From Prochlorococcus sp. MIT 0603 (GTDB lineage: Bacteria; Cyanobacteriota; Cyanobacteriia; PCC-6307; Cyanobiaceae), in assembly GCF_000760215.1 (NCBI RefSeq), contig NZ_JNAW01000003.1, forward strand, positions 124,001 to 188,000: a stretch of 64,000 nucleotides of DNA, given 5' to 3'. The notes beneath the pieces are model-generated. The model was not told the DNA's origin and ran no database searches. It saw only the letters and a list, made by a program, of their open reading frames with translations. A program made the position numbers and the translations under genes. This document shows positions 57,107-64,000 of the stretch, piece after piece (position 1 is the stretch's first letter; each line of letters starts with the position of its first letter).

Positions 57107-58063
57107 ATGTTTGAAAAGTTGAATTGGTTGTTAATGGTTTTACCCTTCGCATTATGGGGGACTGCAATGGCAGCCATGTCACCATTGGTTGAATCAGGTG
57201 GGCCTGAGGTTGTAGCCACCTTAAGGCTTTTCCCTGCTGGAGTGGTACTTCTATTAGCAGCATTTTGCCTCAAAAGACCTTTAAAAATTGCAAAAACTGA
57301 TTGGTTATGGTTTGTAGCTTTCTCGTTAATTGATGGAAGCTTATTTCAATTTTGCTTAGCAAGAGGCTTGGCGGAAACCGGCGCAGGATTAGGTTCTGTA
57401 TTCATTGATTCTCAACCATTAATCGTTGCATTACTAGCTAGAACTCTTTTTGGAGATCCTATTAATCCTATTGGTTGGATTGGCTTGACTTTAGGGATTG
57501 GAGGAATAGCTTGTATAGGAATTTCGCCAGATTTATTAGGCAACTGGTTCTTAATGGGAGAAGAAGTTTCTGGATTTAATATTTTAAATAATGGAGAGAC
57601 TTGGATGTTATGTGCTGCAATTGCAATGGCTATAGGAACTGTTTTAATTCGTTTTACTTGTAAAGGAAGTGACCCAGTCTCTGTAACCGGATGGCACATG
57701 GTAATTGGAAGTATTCCTTTGGCATTGGTTCATTATTTTGATCGGGAATGGCCCCTATTCCCTCATTGGTCTTTCCATGACTGGAGCTTAATGGCCTATA
57801 CCACTTTATTAGGGAGCGCTTTGGCTTATGGATTATTTTTTTGGTTTGCAAGCAAAAAAGAACTTACAAGTTTTAGTGCCCTTGCATTTTTAACCCCAGT
57901 ATTTGCTCTTATTTCAGGAGGTGTTTGGTTAGGAGAAAGACTTAATTCAATACAATGGATTGGTGTTTGTTTTGTTCTTTTCTCTGTGTTTTTAGTTAGC
58001 CAACGGTCTAGGTTATGGGAGCCTTGGACTAATCTTAATGGTGGTATTTCAAAAGATATATAA
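57107..58063 (+). CDS. DMT/EamA-family permease
   Basis: Integral membrane transporter of 318 residues with ten predicted spans in two EamA repeats (about 5-140 and 165-300). The first repeat has LPFALWGTAMAAMSPL; FQFCLARGLAETGAGLGSVFIDSQPL (about 85-110) is typical of the family. Substrate is unknown; amino acids or metabolites are possible. The ATG at 57107 is chosen over a GTG two codons earlier. It ends 2 bases before the glycosyltransferase, so the genes are likely one operon. Divergent from sppA. Confidence 0.85.
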   Translation: MFEKLNWLLMVLPFALWGTAMAAMSPLVESGGPEVVATLRLFPAGVVLLLAAFCLKRPLKIAKTDWLWFVAFSLIDGSLFQFCLARGLAETGAGLGSVFIDSQPLIVALLARTLFGDPINPIGWIGLTLGIGGIACIGISPDLLGNWFLMGEEVSGFNILNNGETWMLCAAIAMAIGTVLIRFTCKGSDPVSVTGWHMVIGSIPLALVHYFDREWPLFPHWSFHDWSLMAYTTLLGSALAYGLFFWFASKKELTSFSALAFLTPVFALISGGVWLGERLNSIQWIGVCFVLFSVFLVSQRSRLWEPWTNLNGGISKDI

Positions 58064-58065
58064 GA

Positions 58066-59154
58066 ATGGATTTACAACATTTAAAATTAATTATCATTAG
58101 TACTCCTATTGGATTTATCGGGAGCGGAAGAGGTGGTGGTGTTGAATTAACTTTGGTCTCTATAGTAAAAGGATTATTAGAGATGGGATATGAAATTACC
58201 ATAATTGCATCAGAAGGATCTTCTTTACCTTCTTCTTGTCAGAAGGCTAATATTATAGAAGTTAAAGGGGTAGATCAAGTTAGTTGGCAACAGCAAAAGG
58301 ATGATTCCCCTATTGAAATACCTATGGATGGAATACTTCCTAAATTTCTAGAGATAGCAATTAATCTATCTAAAGAATATGATGCAATCCTAAATTTATC
58401 CTATGACTGGTTACCCATATGGATTACTCCATATATAAATGCAAATATATTTCATTTAATTAGCATGGGAGGTGTTTCTAAGATAATAAAAAATACTATT
58501 AAAAATATATCTGAAACACATCATTCTCGATTAGCATTTCATACATATACTCAAGCTTCAGACTATCGATTAGAGAAGGAGCCTATTATTGTAGGGAATG
58601 GATTTGATTTTAGAGATTATGATTTTCAAGCAAATTCAACAGGACCTATAGGCTGGGCTGGAAGAGTTGCTCCAGAGAAAGGATTAGAGGATGCAGCAAA
58701 AGTCGCAGCATCTCTAGGGGATACTTTACTGGTTTGGGGTTTCATCGAAAATAATGACTATGCTTCTAAAATTGAGGCCTCTGTACCTCCAGGAACAATT
58801 GAATGGAGAGGGTTCCTAAACACTCATCAATTCCAATCTCAAATGGGAGCTTGTAGAGTACTTATCAATACGCCAAAGTGGAATGAAGCTTACGGGAATG
58901 TTGTAATGGAAGCCATGGGTTGTGGAGTCCCAGTAGTTGCTTATAACCGGGGTGGGCCTGGCGAACTAATTAAATCAGGCGTTACAGGTTGGTTAGTTCC
59001 TCCAGACGATATTGATAAATTAAGAGAAGCTGTATTAAAAGCAAACAAAATCAATAGAAAAGATTGCAGAGAATGGGCTATTCAATCTTCTTCTTATCAA
59101 CAACTTGCGAAAAGAATTCATTGTTGGATTACAAATGAAATTGCAATTAAATAA
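58066..59154 (+). CDS. Glycosyltransferase, GT4 family
   Basis: Predicted GT-B transferase of 362 residues. The N-terminal domain has IGFIGSGRGGGVELTLVSIVKGL (15-37), the glycine loop. The donor domain has IGWAGRVAPEKGLEDA (about 198-213), VLINTPKWNEAYGNVVMEAMGCGVPVV (about 264-290) with the E-x7-E motif and GGPGELIKSGVTGWLVPPDD. No membrane spans. It follows the DMT permease by 2 bases and precedes a GT39 enzyme, suggesting a core-genome lipid or wall glycan role separate from the island. Confidence 0.85.
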   Translation: MDLQHLKLIIISTPIGFIGSGRGGGVELTLVSIVKGLLEMGYEITIIASEGSSLPSSCQKANIIEVKGVDQVSWQQQKDDSPIEIPMDGILPKFLEIAINLSKEYDAILNLSYDWLPIWITPYINANIFHLISMGGVSKIIKNTIKNISETHHSRLAFHTYTQASDYRLEKEPIIVGNGFDFRDYDFQANSTGPIGWAGRVAPEKGLEDAAKVAASLGDTLLVWGFIENNDYASKIEASVPPGTIEWRGFLNTHQFQSQMGACRVLINTPKWNEAYGNVVMEAMGCGVPVVAYNRGGPGELIKSGVTGWLVPPDDIDKLREAVLKANKINRKDCREWAIQSSSYQQLAKRIHCWITNEIAIK

Positions 59155-59189
59155 ATACACATATTCTTTAAAATATATCTAAAGTCAAA

Positions 59190-61022
59190 GTGAAGTCATT
59201 TATCTCTAAATCTGAATACCAGAAAGGAATATTTGCAATTCTCTTGTTTGGTTTTTTTATTTTTATTTTTCAACTTGGATCAACTGGTTTAATCGATGAG
59301 ACACCTCCTCTATTTGCTGCTGCAAGCAGAGCAATGAGTGAAACAGGTAATTGGCTTACTCCAAGAGTTAATGGATTAAATAGGTTTGACAAGCCTCCCT
59401 TGATTTATTGGTTAATGGGATCCTTTTACTCCATACCAGGACATGACCTCTGGGATCCACTAGGAACTTGGGCTGCAAGACTTCCTTCTGCTATGTCGAG
59501 CCTGATGATGATGCTTTTCCTTGGCGACACATTAATGAAACATCCAGTGCGAAATAATACTTTTCCAAGAAGGACAGCTCTGGTGGCGTCACTTGCATTT
59601 GCACTGTCTCCAATAGTTATTGTATGGGGCCGCATCGCAGTTAGCGATGCGCTTCTTTGCTGCACCTTAGGAATAAGTTTACTTCTCAATTGGAGAACAT
59701 ATGTTTACAAAGATAGTTCTAATAATTGGTGGAGTGCTTGGGTCGTACTGGGATTAGCTGTTCTTACAAAAGGGCCAGTTGCAATAGTCTTAACATTAAT
59801 GACTTTGATTATTTTTGGATATTTTCAAAAGGATTATTTAACTCTAATAAAAAAGACTAAACCATTAAAAGGTTTGTGTATTAGCGTTCTAATAAGTAGT
59901 CCTTGGTATATAGCCGAGTTGATTGTTGAAGGGAAGCCTTTCTTTGATAGTTTCTTTGGTTACCATAATCTTCAAAGATTAACATCAGTTGTAAATAGTC
60001 ATTCTCAACCATGGTGGTTTTTCGTAATGATGCTATTAATAGCATCATTTCCATTTACACCTTTTCTAATCTCTGGTTTAATTAACTACTTCTATAAAAT
60101 ATTAAGTCCAAATAGAAGCTACTATATAAACAAAACAGATAATTCTTTACTTAATTTTGCAGGCAGCTGGCTCATCTCTGTTTTTATACTATTTACATTT
60201 GCAGCCACGAAGCTTCCTAGTTATTGGCTTCCTGCAACTCCTGCTGCTGCAATAATTATTGCTTTATCGTCAGGCAAAAGTATCCATGATGATAGAAAAG
60301 TTTCAATTCACTATTTGTCAATATCTTTTTTCATGTTTTTGATGGCCATATTACTTTCAAATCCCGAAATATGGATTAACACTATAAATGATCCTGAAAT
60401 GCCTGAACTTGCATCAGAATTATTAGAAAGTGGTTTAGTTACAAGAGCTGCTATATATTTTTACTTACCTGCATTTATAAGCCTTTATTTCGCGATAGGG
60501 AAAAAGTCGAGAAATCTAATATTACTTCAATTGCCATTTATTATTTTTCAAATCTTTGTAATGCTTCCGATCTGGAAACTTGCAGATGGCTTACGTCAAA
60601 AGCCTATTAGAGAAGTTGCAAAACAGCTCACTTTGCTACACAAGGAAAATGAAGAACCAATAGCAATGGTTGGTATAAAGAAGCCCTCTCTTCATTTTTA
60701 TGCGAATAAATTAATATTTTACGAATCAAATGATGTAGTAGCACTTGTCAACTTATCTGAAAGATTACGTGAAGAGAATAGAGCAGAGTGGACTAACGAA
60801 ACAACCTTTTCAGAGGGGAGGTCTCCTACTGTACTTGTTGTTATAGACAAGAAAACAAATGATTACCCGCACTGGCAAGGAATGAATGCAAAGGAAATTA
60901 GTTCTTTTGGTATCTATAAGCTTTTGCGTCTAGATATAGGAACTCTTAAACAAAGAGAAATCCTTCTAAAAAAGGAAGGCGTTGTTTCAGACTGGAGAAA
61001 GCCTCGAAACGAAAGATTCTAA
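59190..61022 (+). CDS. GT39 membrane glycosyltransferase (ArnT-like)
   Basis: Polytopic membrane enzyme of 610 residues with about 11-12 spans in the first 430 and a soluble periplasmic C-terminus. The catalytic N-loop TGLIDETPPLFAAASRAM (about 31-48) carries the Asp-Glu pair, and RVNGLNRFDKPPLIYWLMG (about 59-77) is the next GT39 hallmark. It would move a sugar from a polyprenyl-phosphate carrier to a lipid or protein on the periplasmic side. GTG at 59190 is the start; 35 bases separate it from the upstream GT gene. Donor and acceptor unknown. Confidence 0.85.
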   Translation: MKSFISKSEYQKGIFAILLFGFFIFIFQLGSTGLIDETPPLFAAASRAMSETGNWLTPRVNGLNRFDKPPLIYWLMGSFYSIPGHDLWDPLGTWAARLPSAMSSLMMMLFLGDTLMKHPVRNNTFPRRTALVASLAFALSPIVIVWGRIAVSDALLCCTLGISLLLNWRTYVYKDSSNNWWSAWVVLGLAVLTKGPVAIVLTLMTLIIFGYFQKDYLTLIKKTKPLKGLCISVLISSPWYIAELIVEGKPFFDSFFGYHNLQRLTSVVNSHSQPWWFFVMMLLIASFPFTPFLISGLINYFYKILSPNRSYYINKTDNSLLNFAGSWLISVFILFTFAATKLPSYWLPATPAAAIIIALSSGKSIHDDRKVSIHYLSISFFMFLMAILLSNPEIWINTINDPEMPELASELLESGLVTRAAIYFYLPAFISLYFAIGKKSRNLILLQLPFIIFQIFVMLPIWKLADGLRQKPIREVAKQLTLLHKENEEPIAMVGIKKPSLHFYANKLIFYESNDVVALVNLSERLREENRAEWTNETTFSEGRSPTVLVVIDKKTNDYPHWQGMNAKEISSFGIYKLLRLDIGTLKQREILLKKEGVVSDWRKPRNERF

Positions 61023-61366
61023 TCCTAATTAATTCATCTCGCTTATAACTATCAACAGAAAAGTTTCTTCTAAGTTTTTCTTGACGAAATTTCCCTTATT
61101 GCCATTACTAAAGCATGAGTCAATCTGAGCCTATCCCTCTTGACGCATAAGATGCATGACTGCTTTGACAAAGCGCTTGTCATAAGAGCATCAAATATAA
61201 AGGAAACCTAAAGAAAGCTTATCATGTCGTCCAGATCGATCGAGAAGGTAAGAGTCATGATCTTTTTTCTTGACAACTCCCTCTTTAAATGAATTTGCTA
61301 ATCCTGCTTTCAAATCGAATGCAAAAAGATTAATCTTATCAAGCCTTACCTGAAAAGGCTGAATCT
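61023..61366. other. Intergenic region with inverted repeats
   Basis: A 344-base region between the GT39 and Nif11-like genes. It holds a promoter-like TTGACA at 61165-61170 overlapped by an inverted repeat TGACAA/TTGTCA (61166-61171 and 61177-61182). A second hairpin, AGCCTT/AAGGCT (61342-61347 and 61355-61360), sits just before the next ATG and could affect its translation. A 22-residue ORF (61224-61292, MSSRSIEKVRVMIFFLDN...) is present but too short to support. Confidence 0.4.
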
Positions 61367-61546
61367 ATGTCTAGAAAAGATCTCAATAAATTCATTGAAA
61401 AAGTCAATGCTCTTAACGCTTTAATTGATTCTATTGAAAAAATTCCAAGTCGAAAAATTCAATTAGAGAAATGCATTTCACATGACCAGGTCGTAAAGCT
61501 TGCCAAGTCATGGGGGTTTGACATAGGAAGGCGTTGGGGAGAGTAA
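61367..61546 (+). CDS. Nif11-like leader-type peptide
   Basis: A 59-residue protein missing from coarse ORF finding. It begins MSRKDLNKFIEKVNALNALI and ends DQVVKLAKSWGFDIGRRWGE. The first helix with L-x2-F-I-x2-V and the later V-V-x-L-A-x3-G-F-x-I are the pattern of Nif11-family peptides, which serve as leaders of lanthipeptides such as the prochlorosins. Here there is no double-Gly cleavage site and no Ser/Thr/Cys-rich core after the Nif11 part, and no LanM is in the window. So it is more likely a free-standing Nif11 protein than a precursor. The function is unknown. ATG at 61367 is the obvious start. Confidence 0.65.
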   Translation: MSRKDLNKFIEKVNALNALIDSIEKIPSRKIQLEKCISHDQVVKLAKSWGFDIGRRWGE

Positions 61547-61635
61547 ATTAATTAAAATTATTTGTTATTTCTTTTTAAATCTTAATTGGAGTACTTTGCT
61601 AAAGTCTAAATATATTCTCTTGGGAGACATTAAAA

Positions 61636-61767
61636 TCAAGGGGAATCAAAGAAGCCCGTTGAAGCAAGGTAAAGGATCATAATAACTATTGGTCCTAATC
61701 CAAAAATTAGTAAAACTAGTTTTTGTAATTTAGGAGATTCTTCTTTCTCTTTTATAAGTTTACTCAT
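61636..61767 (-). CDS. Small single-span membrane protein (43 aa)
   Basis: Translation from the ATG at 61767 gives a 43-residue protein: a charged start (MSKLIKEKEESPKLQK), one hydrophobic span LVLLIFGLGPIVIMILYLA, and a short end STGFFDSP. This is the usual shape of small photosynthetic-complex or NDH subunits in cyanobacteria, but I do not recognise a named subunit. It is on the same strand as, and downstream of, the antenna gene and its terminator. The composition and the clean frame suggest a real gene. Confidence 0.5.
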   Translation of the reverse strand: MSKLIKEKEESPKLQKLVLLIFGLGPIVIMILYLASTGFFDSP

Positions 61768-61914
61768 TTCTTTTAATTATTTTCTTCATTATAAAATTTC
61801 AATCCCATTGAATTAATAAATATCATAATAATCATTAAGAATCTTTTGAGATTGAATCACTTATAGAATTTAAATTCAATGGTTTTCCAATTATTTATTA
61901 ATATAGTATAAAAC

Positions 61915-61946
61915 AAAAAAGGCCTCGTATAAACGAGGCCTTTTTT
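61915..61946 (-). terminator. Strong rho-independent terminator of the antenna gene
   Basis: GGCCTCGT (61921-61928) pairs with ACGAGGCC (61933-61940) around a 4-base loop. A run of six A before and six T after extends the pairing, so it works in either direction. It lies 18 bases after the stop of the minus-strand antenna gene ending at 61964 and would end its transcript. Confidence 0.9.
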
Positions 61947-61963
61947 AGTATATGCAAAGAAAG

Positions 61964-63034
61964 TTAATTTGAACTTGTACTGAAGTTCAATTTAGCTCCA
62001 ATTTCCTTGAAGTTATATCCCATTGCACGAAGTGCATGCCAAAGATGCCCCTGGATAGCAAAGAAACCTGCAATGTAGTGAAAATTAGCTGTCCAACAGC
62101 GTCCTGAATGTCCTAAAGGTGCAATTCCATTGCTGTAGTCTATTGAGTCAACAAAAGCTGGGGCAATTACAAAAGCACGATTTAGTGGCTCTCCATAAAA
62201 TTCAACGGGGTAAACCGTGGTGTTTTGAGAAACCCAGAAAGCTGCAACAATTGCCATCCAGCCGATGCCAGCAAGACTAAATGAAAGAATTGCTTCTGCT
62301 GAAAGAAGACCAGCTCCTTTTAACCTGTCATATTCCCCAAGGCGTTTATCTTCCCATTTTGTAGAACCTGCAATTGCATGAAAGCATCCACCAGTAATCT
62401 CAACAAATGCAAGGAATGCATGACCTCCCATTACATCTTCAAGGCTATCAATATTTAGGAAATTAACTTGGCGTTCCCAAATCATTGATAGATCAAGATT
62501 GTAATTAACTTGTCTAACCGCACCAATAGCTGGGTCATATATTCCGTGTATCCTTGCCCATTCAACAAACCATGCACAAGCAAGGCCAAAAAGTATTAGA
62601 TGATGGCCAAGGATAAAGGTTTGGTTGTCTGGGTTATCCCATTCCAATTTGAACTTCCTAGCTTGGGCAACATTACTTTTCTGCATGTCATCAGGAAAGT
62701 AAATGGCATGCATTAATCCTCCTGCTCCATAAACCATTGACAAAATTAAATGAACGATTGCGATGGTTACCACACCAGCTCCAGTCCAGACCCCAGCTTC
62801 ATCGAAGCCAATACCTACTGATGCTAAATGAGGAAGAAATATCAACCCTTGATCACCCATAGGCAACGAAGGGTCAAAGCGAGAAAGTTCGAATAATGTG
62901 TTAGAACCTGCTCCAAAAGCGATCATCCCAGTATGCGCAGCATGCGAGGCTATAAATCGCCCAGATCGATTGGTAACAGATGCATTACCAGCCCAAAAGT
63001 CATAAGTGACGTCTGGATTACCATAGGTCTGCAT
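61964..63034 (-). CDS. pcb: Pcb chlorophyll a/b-binding antenna protein
   Basis: Thylakoid light-harvesting protein of the Pcb/IsiA/CP43 family, which replaces phycobilisomes in Prochlorococcus. The 356 residues have six hydrophobic spans and chlorophyll-ligand His residues, e.g. RFIASHAAHTGMIAFGAGS (27-45), LPHLASVGIG, HLILSMVYGAGGLMHA, FILGHHLILFGLACAWF (about 140-156), MGGHAFLAFVEITGGCFHAI (about 202-221), and FHYIAGFFAIQGHLWHALRAMG near the end. It lacks the large lumenal loop of CP43. It is a single gene with its own terminator. Which pcb paralogue this is (PSI or PSII antenna) cannot be told here. Confidence 0.93.
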   Translation of the reverse strand: MQTYGNPDVTYDFWAGNASVTNRSGRFIASHAAHTGMIAFGAGSNTLFELSRFDPSLPMGDQGLIFLPHLASVGIGFDEAGVWTGAGVVTIAIVHLILSMVYGAGGLMHAIYFPDDMQKSNVAQARKFKLEWDNPDNQTFILGHHLILFGLACAWFVEWARIHGIYDPAIGAVRQVNYNLDLSMIWERQVNFLNIDSLEDVMGGHAFLAFVEITGGCFHAIAGSTKWEDKRLGEYDRLKGAGLLSAEAILSFSLAGIGWMAIVAAFWVSQNTTVYPVEFYGEPLNRAFVIAPAFVDSIDYSNGIAPLGHSGRCWTANFHYIAGFFAIQGHLWHALRAMGYNFKEIGAKLNFSTSSN

Positions 63035-63340
63035 AAATTTAGATGTTCCGATGGGTAGACATGACCAAAGGTTACAGGGATCACATTCTTATGCTCGTTT
63101 TGTTAAAGGTCTGTATTTAAAAGTCAAAGTTTAGACCAGCCATATAAAGTCTATTTCAAGGAAAATCAAGTTTTTCTTCCTGAAGAGTCTTCAACGCAAT
63201 GGGAGGCATTTAAAAAGAGGATTCAAACATATCGGCTCTATAAAGCCTTTTCTAGTCTTATTTAAGCAACAAACTTTTCCTAAAAAGAGGTTTCCTCTAT
63301 CTTTTCCTGCTAGAAAGCTTTTTGAATTCAAAAATGCACC
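63035..63340. other. Upstream region of pcb with possible gene remnant
   Basis: A 306-base region with the promoter of pcb (minus) and that of the next plus-strand gene. The plus strand from 63107 to 63265 stays open for 53 codons, ending YRLYKAFSSLI, with protein-like composition (KVYFKENQVFLPEESS) but no ATG or good start; a second frame upstream (63049-63132) reads MGRHDQRLQGSHSYARFV. Together they may be a broken small gene. This is weakly supported. Confidence 0.3.
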
Positions 63341-64000
63341 TTGAAGGTTTTAAAGAAAGTCTCTCCTAAATTATTCGCCTTATCTATTGCCTCCTTTGGA
63401 ATGATCAATGGGATAGGGGCATTATCTGAGGTCAAAATAGATTGCGAGTCATCTGCTTGGGAAGATCATCCATCATGCGATAAATCTAAAGGGACCAAAA
63501 CAATTGACAAAAAGTCAGGGTTAGAAGTAATTGAATTTGTCAAAGATATTGATTGGAAGTCAAAATCCAGAGATAAGCTTCCTTATTCAAAAATAGTCAA
63601 AGTTACATCCCTACTAGATGGTGAATATGAACTTGCTGTTTTTGATAGAGATTACAAAAGTGGATTATGGTCAGGAGGTAGCGAGAGAGTTGTCCTAAAT
63701 GGACAACCGATATGCTGCGAGGATATACCTATTCAGCTGGAGGATGTGGGCTTTTAACTTGTACATATCAAAGGTCATCTTACAATGATTTACCAGATGT
63801 TATAGAGCTATTTGTTGCTAGTAAAAGTTTTAGATTATATGGAGATAGTGGCGAATTCCAATTACCTCAATCTTTTGTAGAATTAATAAAAAAAAGCAAT
63901 GAAAATACTGAAGTCAATTTAAAATTAAAAGGGAGCAGTGGTGCTGTCATCCCAATAGGTAGTGGAACAATATCTTCATTAAAGCAACTTTATACTAAAG
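63341..64000 (+). pseudogene. Secreted protein gene, apparently frameshifted, partial
   Basis: From a TTG start a 138-residue product begins with a signal peptide (MKVLKKVSPKLFALSIASFGMINGIGALS) and a polar mature part with Cys pairs (CESSAWEDHPSC, CCEDI). The frame ends at TAA 63755-63757. Beyond it the -1 frame (open from 63682) reads on without stop to the window end: GGCGLLTCTYQRSS, then LPDVIELFVASKSFRLYG and LPQSFVELIKKSNENTEV. The junction would lie between 63682 and 63757. A sequencing error, a disabled gene, or ribosomal frameshifting could each explain this. The family is unknown. The 3' end is outside the window. Confidence 0.55.

Noticed and set aside
57412-57699. 95-residue minus-strand ORF inside the DMT permease
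   Set aside because: Shadow of a membrane protein gene; no independent evidence.

Overview
The window looks like the chromosome of a marine picocyanobacterium, most likely a low-GC, low-light type Prochlorococcus. The DNA is AT-rich throughout. Near the right end (61964-63034, minus) lies a Pcb/IsiA-type chlorophyll-binding antenna gene. The housekeeping block at 43-57 kb (rsmI, cysQ, pnp, rpsN, rseP, serS, an AAA+ ATPase of the Ycf46 type, yidC, rnpA, rpmH, aroH, sppA) is written in a cyanobacterial style. The clade assignment is inference; no rRNA or other decisive marker is present.

Positions 1-42.9 kb form one large surface-glycan island, ending close to a tRNA-Arg(TCT) at 42997-43070. 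It contains a NeuB-like synthase; several glycosyltransferases (GT4, GT2 and GT9 types); two different polyprenyl-phosphate sugar-1-phosphate transferases (7557-8525 and 38140-39117); a PglF/CapD-type 4,6-dehydratase; an ABC exporter of the glycan-flippase kind; and a candidate polymerase. The supply of UDP-sugars is visible: Ugd gives UDP-glucuronate, which a UXS-type decarboxylase can turn into UDP-xylose and a 4-epimerase into UDP-galacturonate, while GalE makes UDP-galactose.

Two heptose routes share GmhA (14149-14733) and GmhB (36126-36662). HldA-type kinase and HldE-type nucleotidyltransferase (10979-12810) lead to ADP-heptose and are followed immediately by a GT9 heptosyltransferase-like gene. 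HddA (30826-31815) and HddC (17919-18614) lead to GDP-heptose. A third module (20923-25007) is a CDP-3,6-dideoxyhexose set: RfbF, RfbG, an RfbH-like 3-dehydrase and an RfbJ-like reductase.

The most unusual part is a tightly packed minus-strand operon at 27908-36108. In transcription order it encodes a pyruvate-dehydrogenase E1-alpha-like protein, an E1-beta-like protein, a ColD-type sugar 3-dehydrase (His in place of the PLP lysine), a GDP-mannose 4,6-dehydratase-like SDR, HddA, an ABC exporter and a polymerase-like membrane protein. Gene junctions are overlaps or gaps of 0-5 nt. I infer, without proof, a pathway to a GDP-linked 3,6-dideoxyheptose carrying a two-carbon branch added by the thiamine-diphosphate enzyme, i.e. 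a heptose analogue of yersiniose or eurekanate chemistry.

From 43.4 kb on, the genes are mostly ordinary core genes, followed by a DMT permease/glycosyltransferase/GT39 set (57107-61022). A region of very small genes comes next: a 59-residue Nif11-like peptide at 61367-61546 and a 43-residue single-span protein at 61636-61767. The antenna gene follows, and last a secreted-protein gene (63341 onward) that appears frameshifted and runs off the window.
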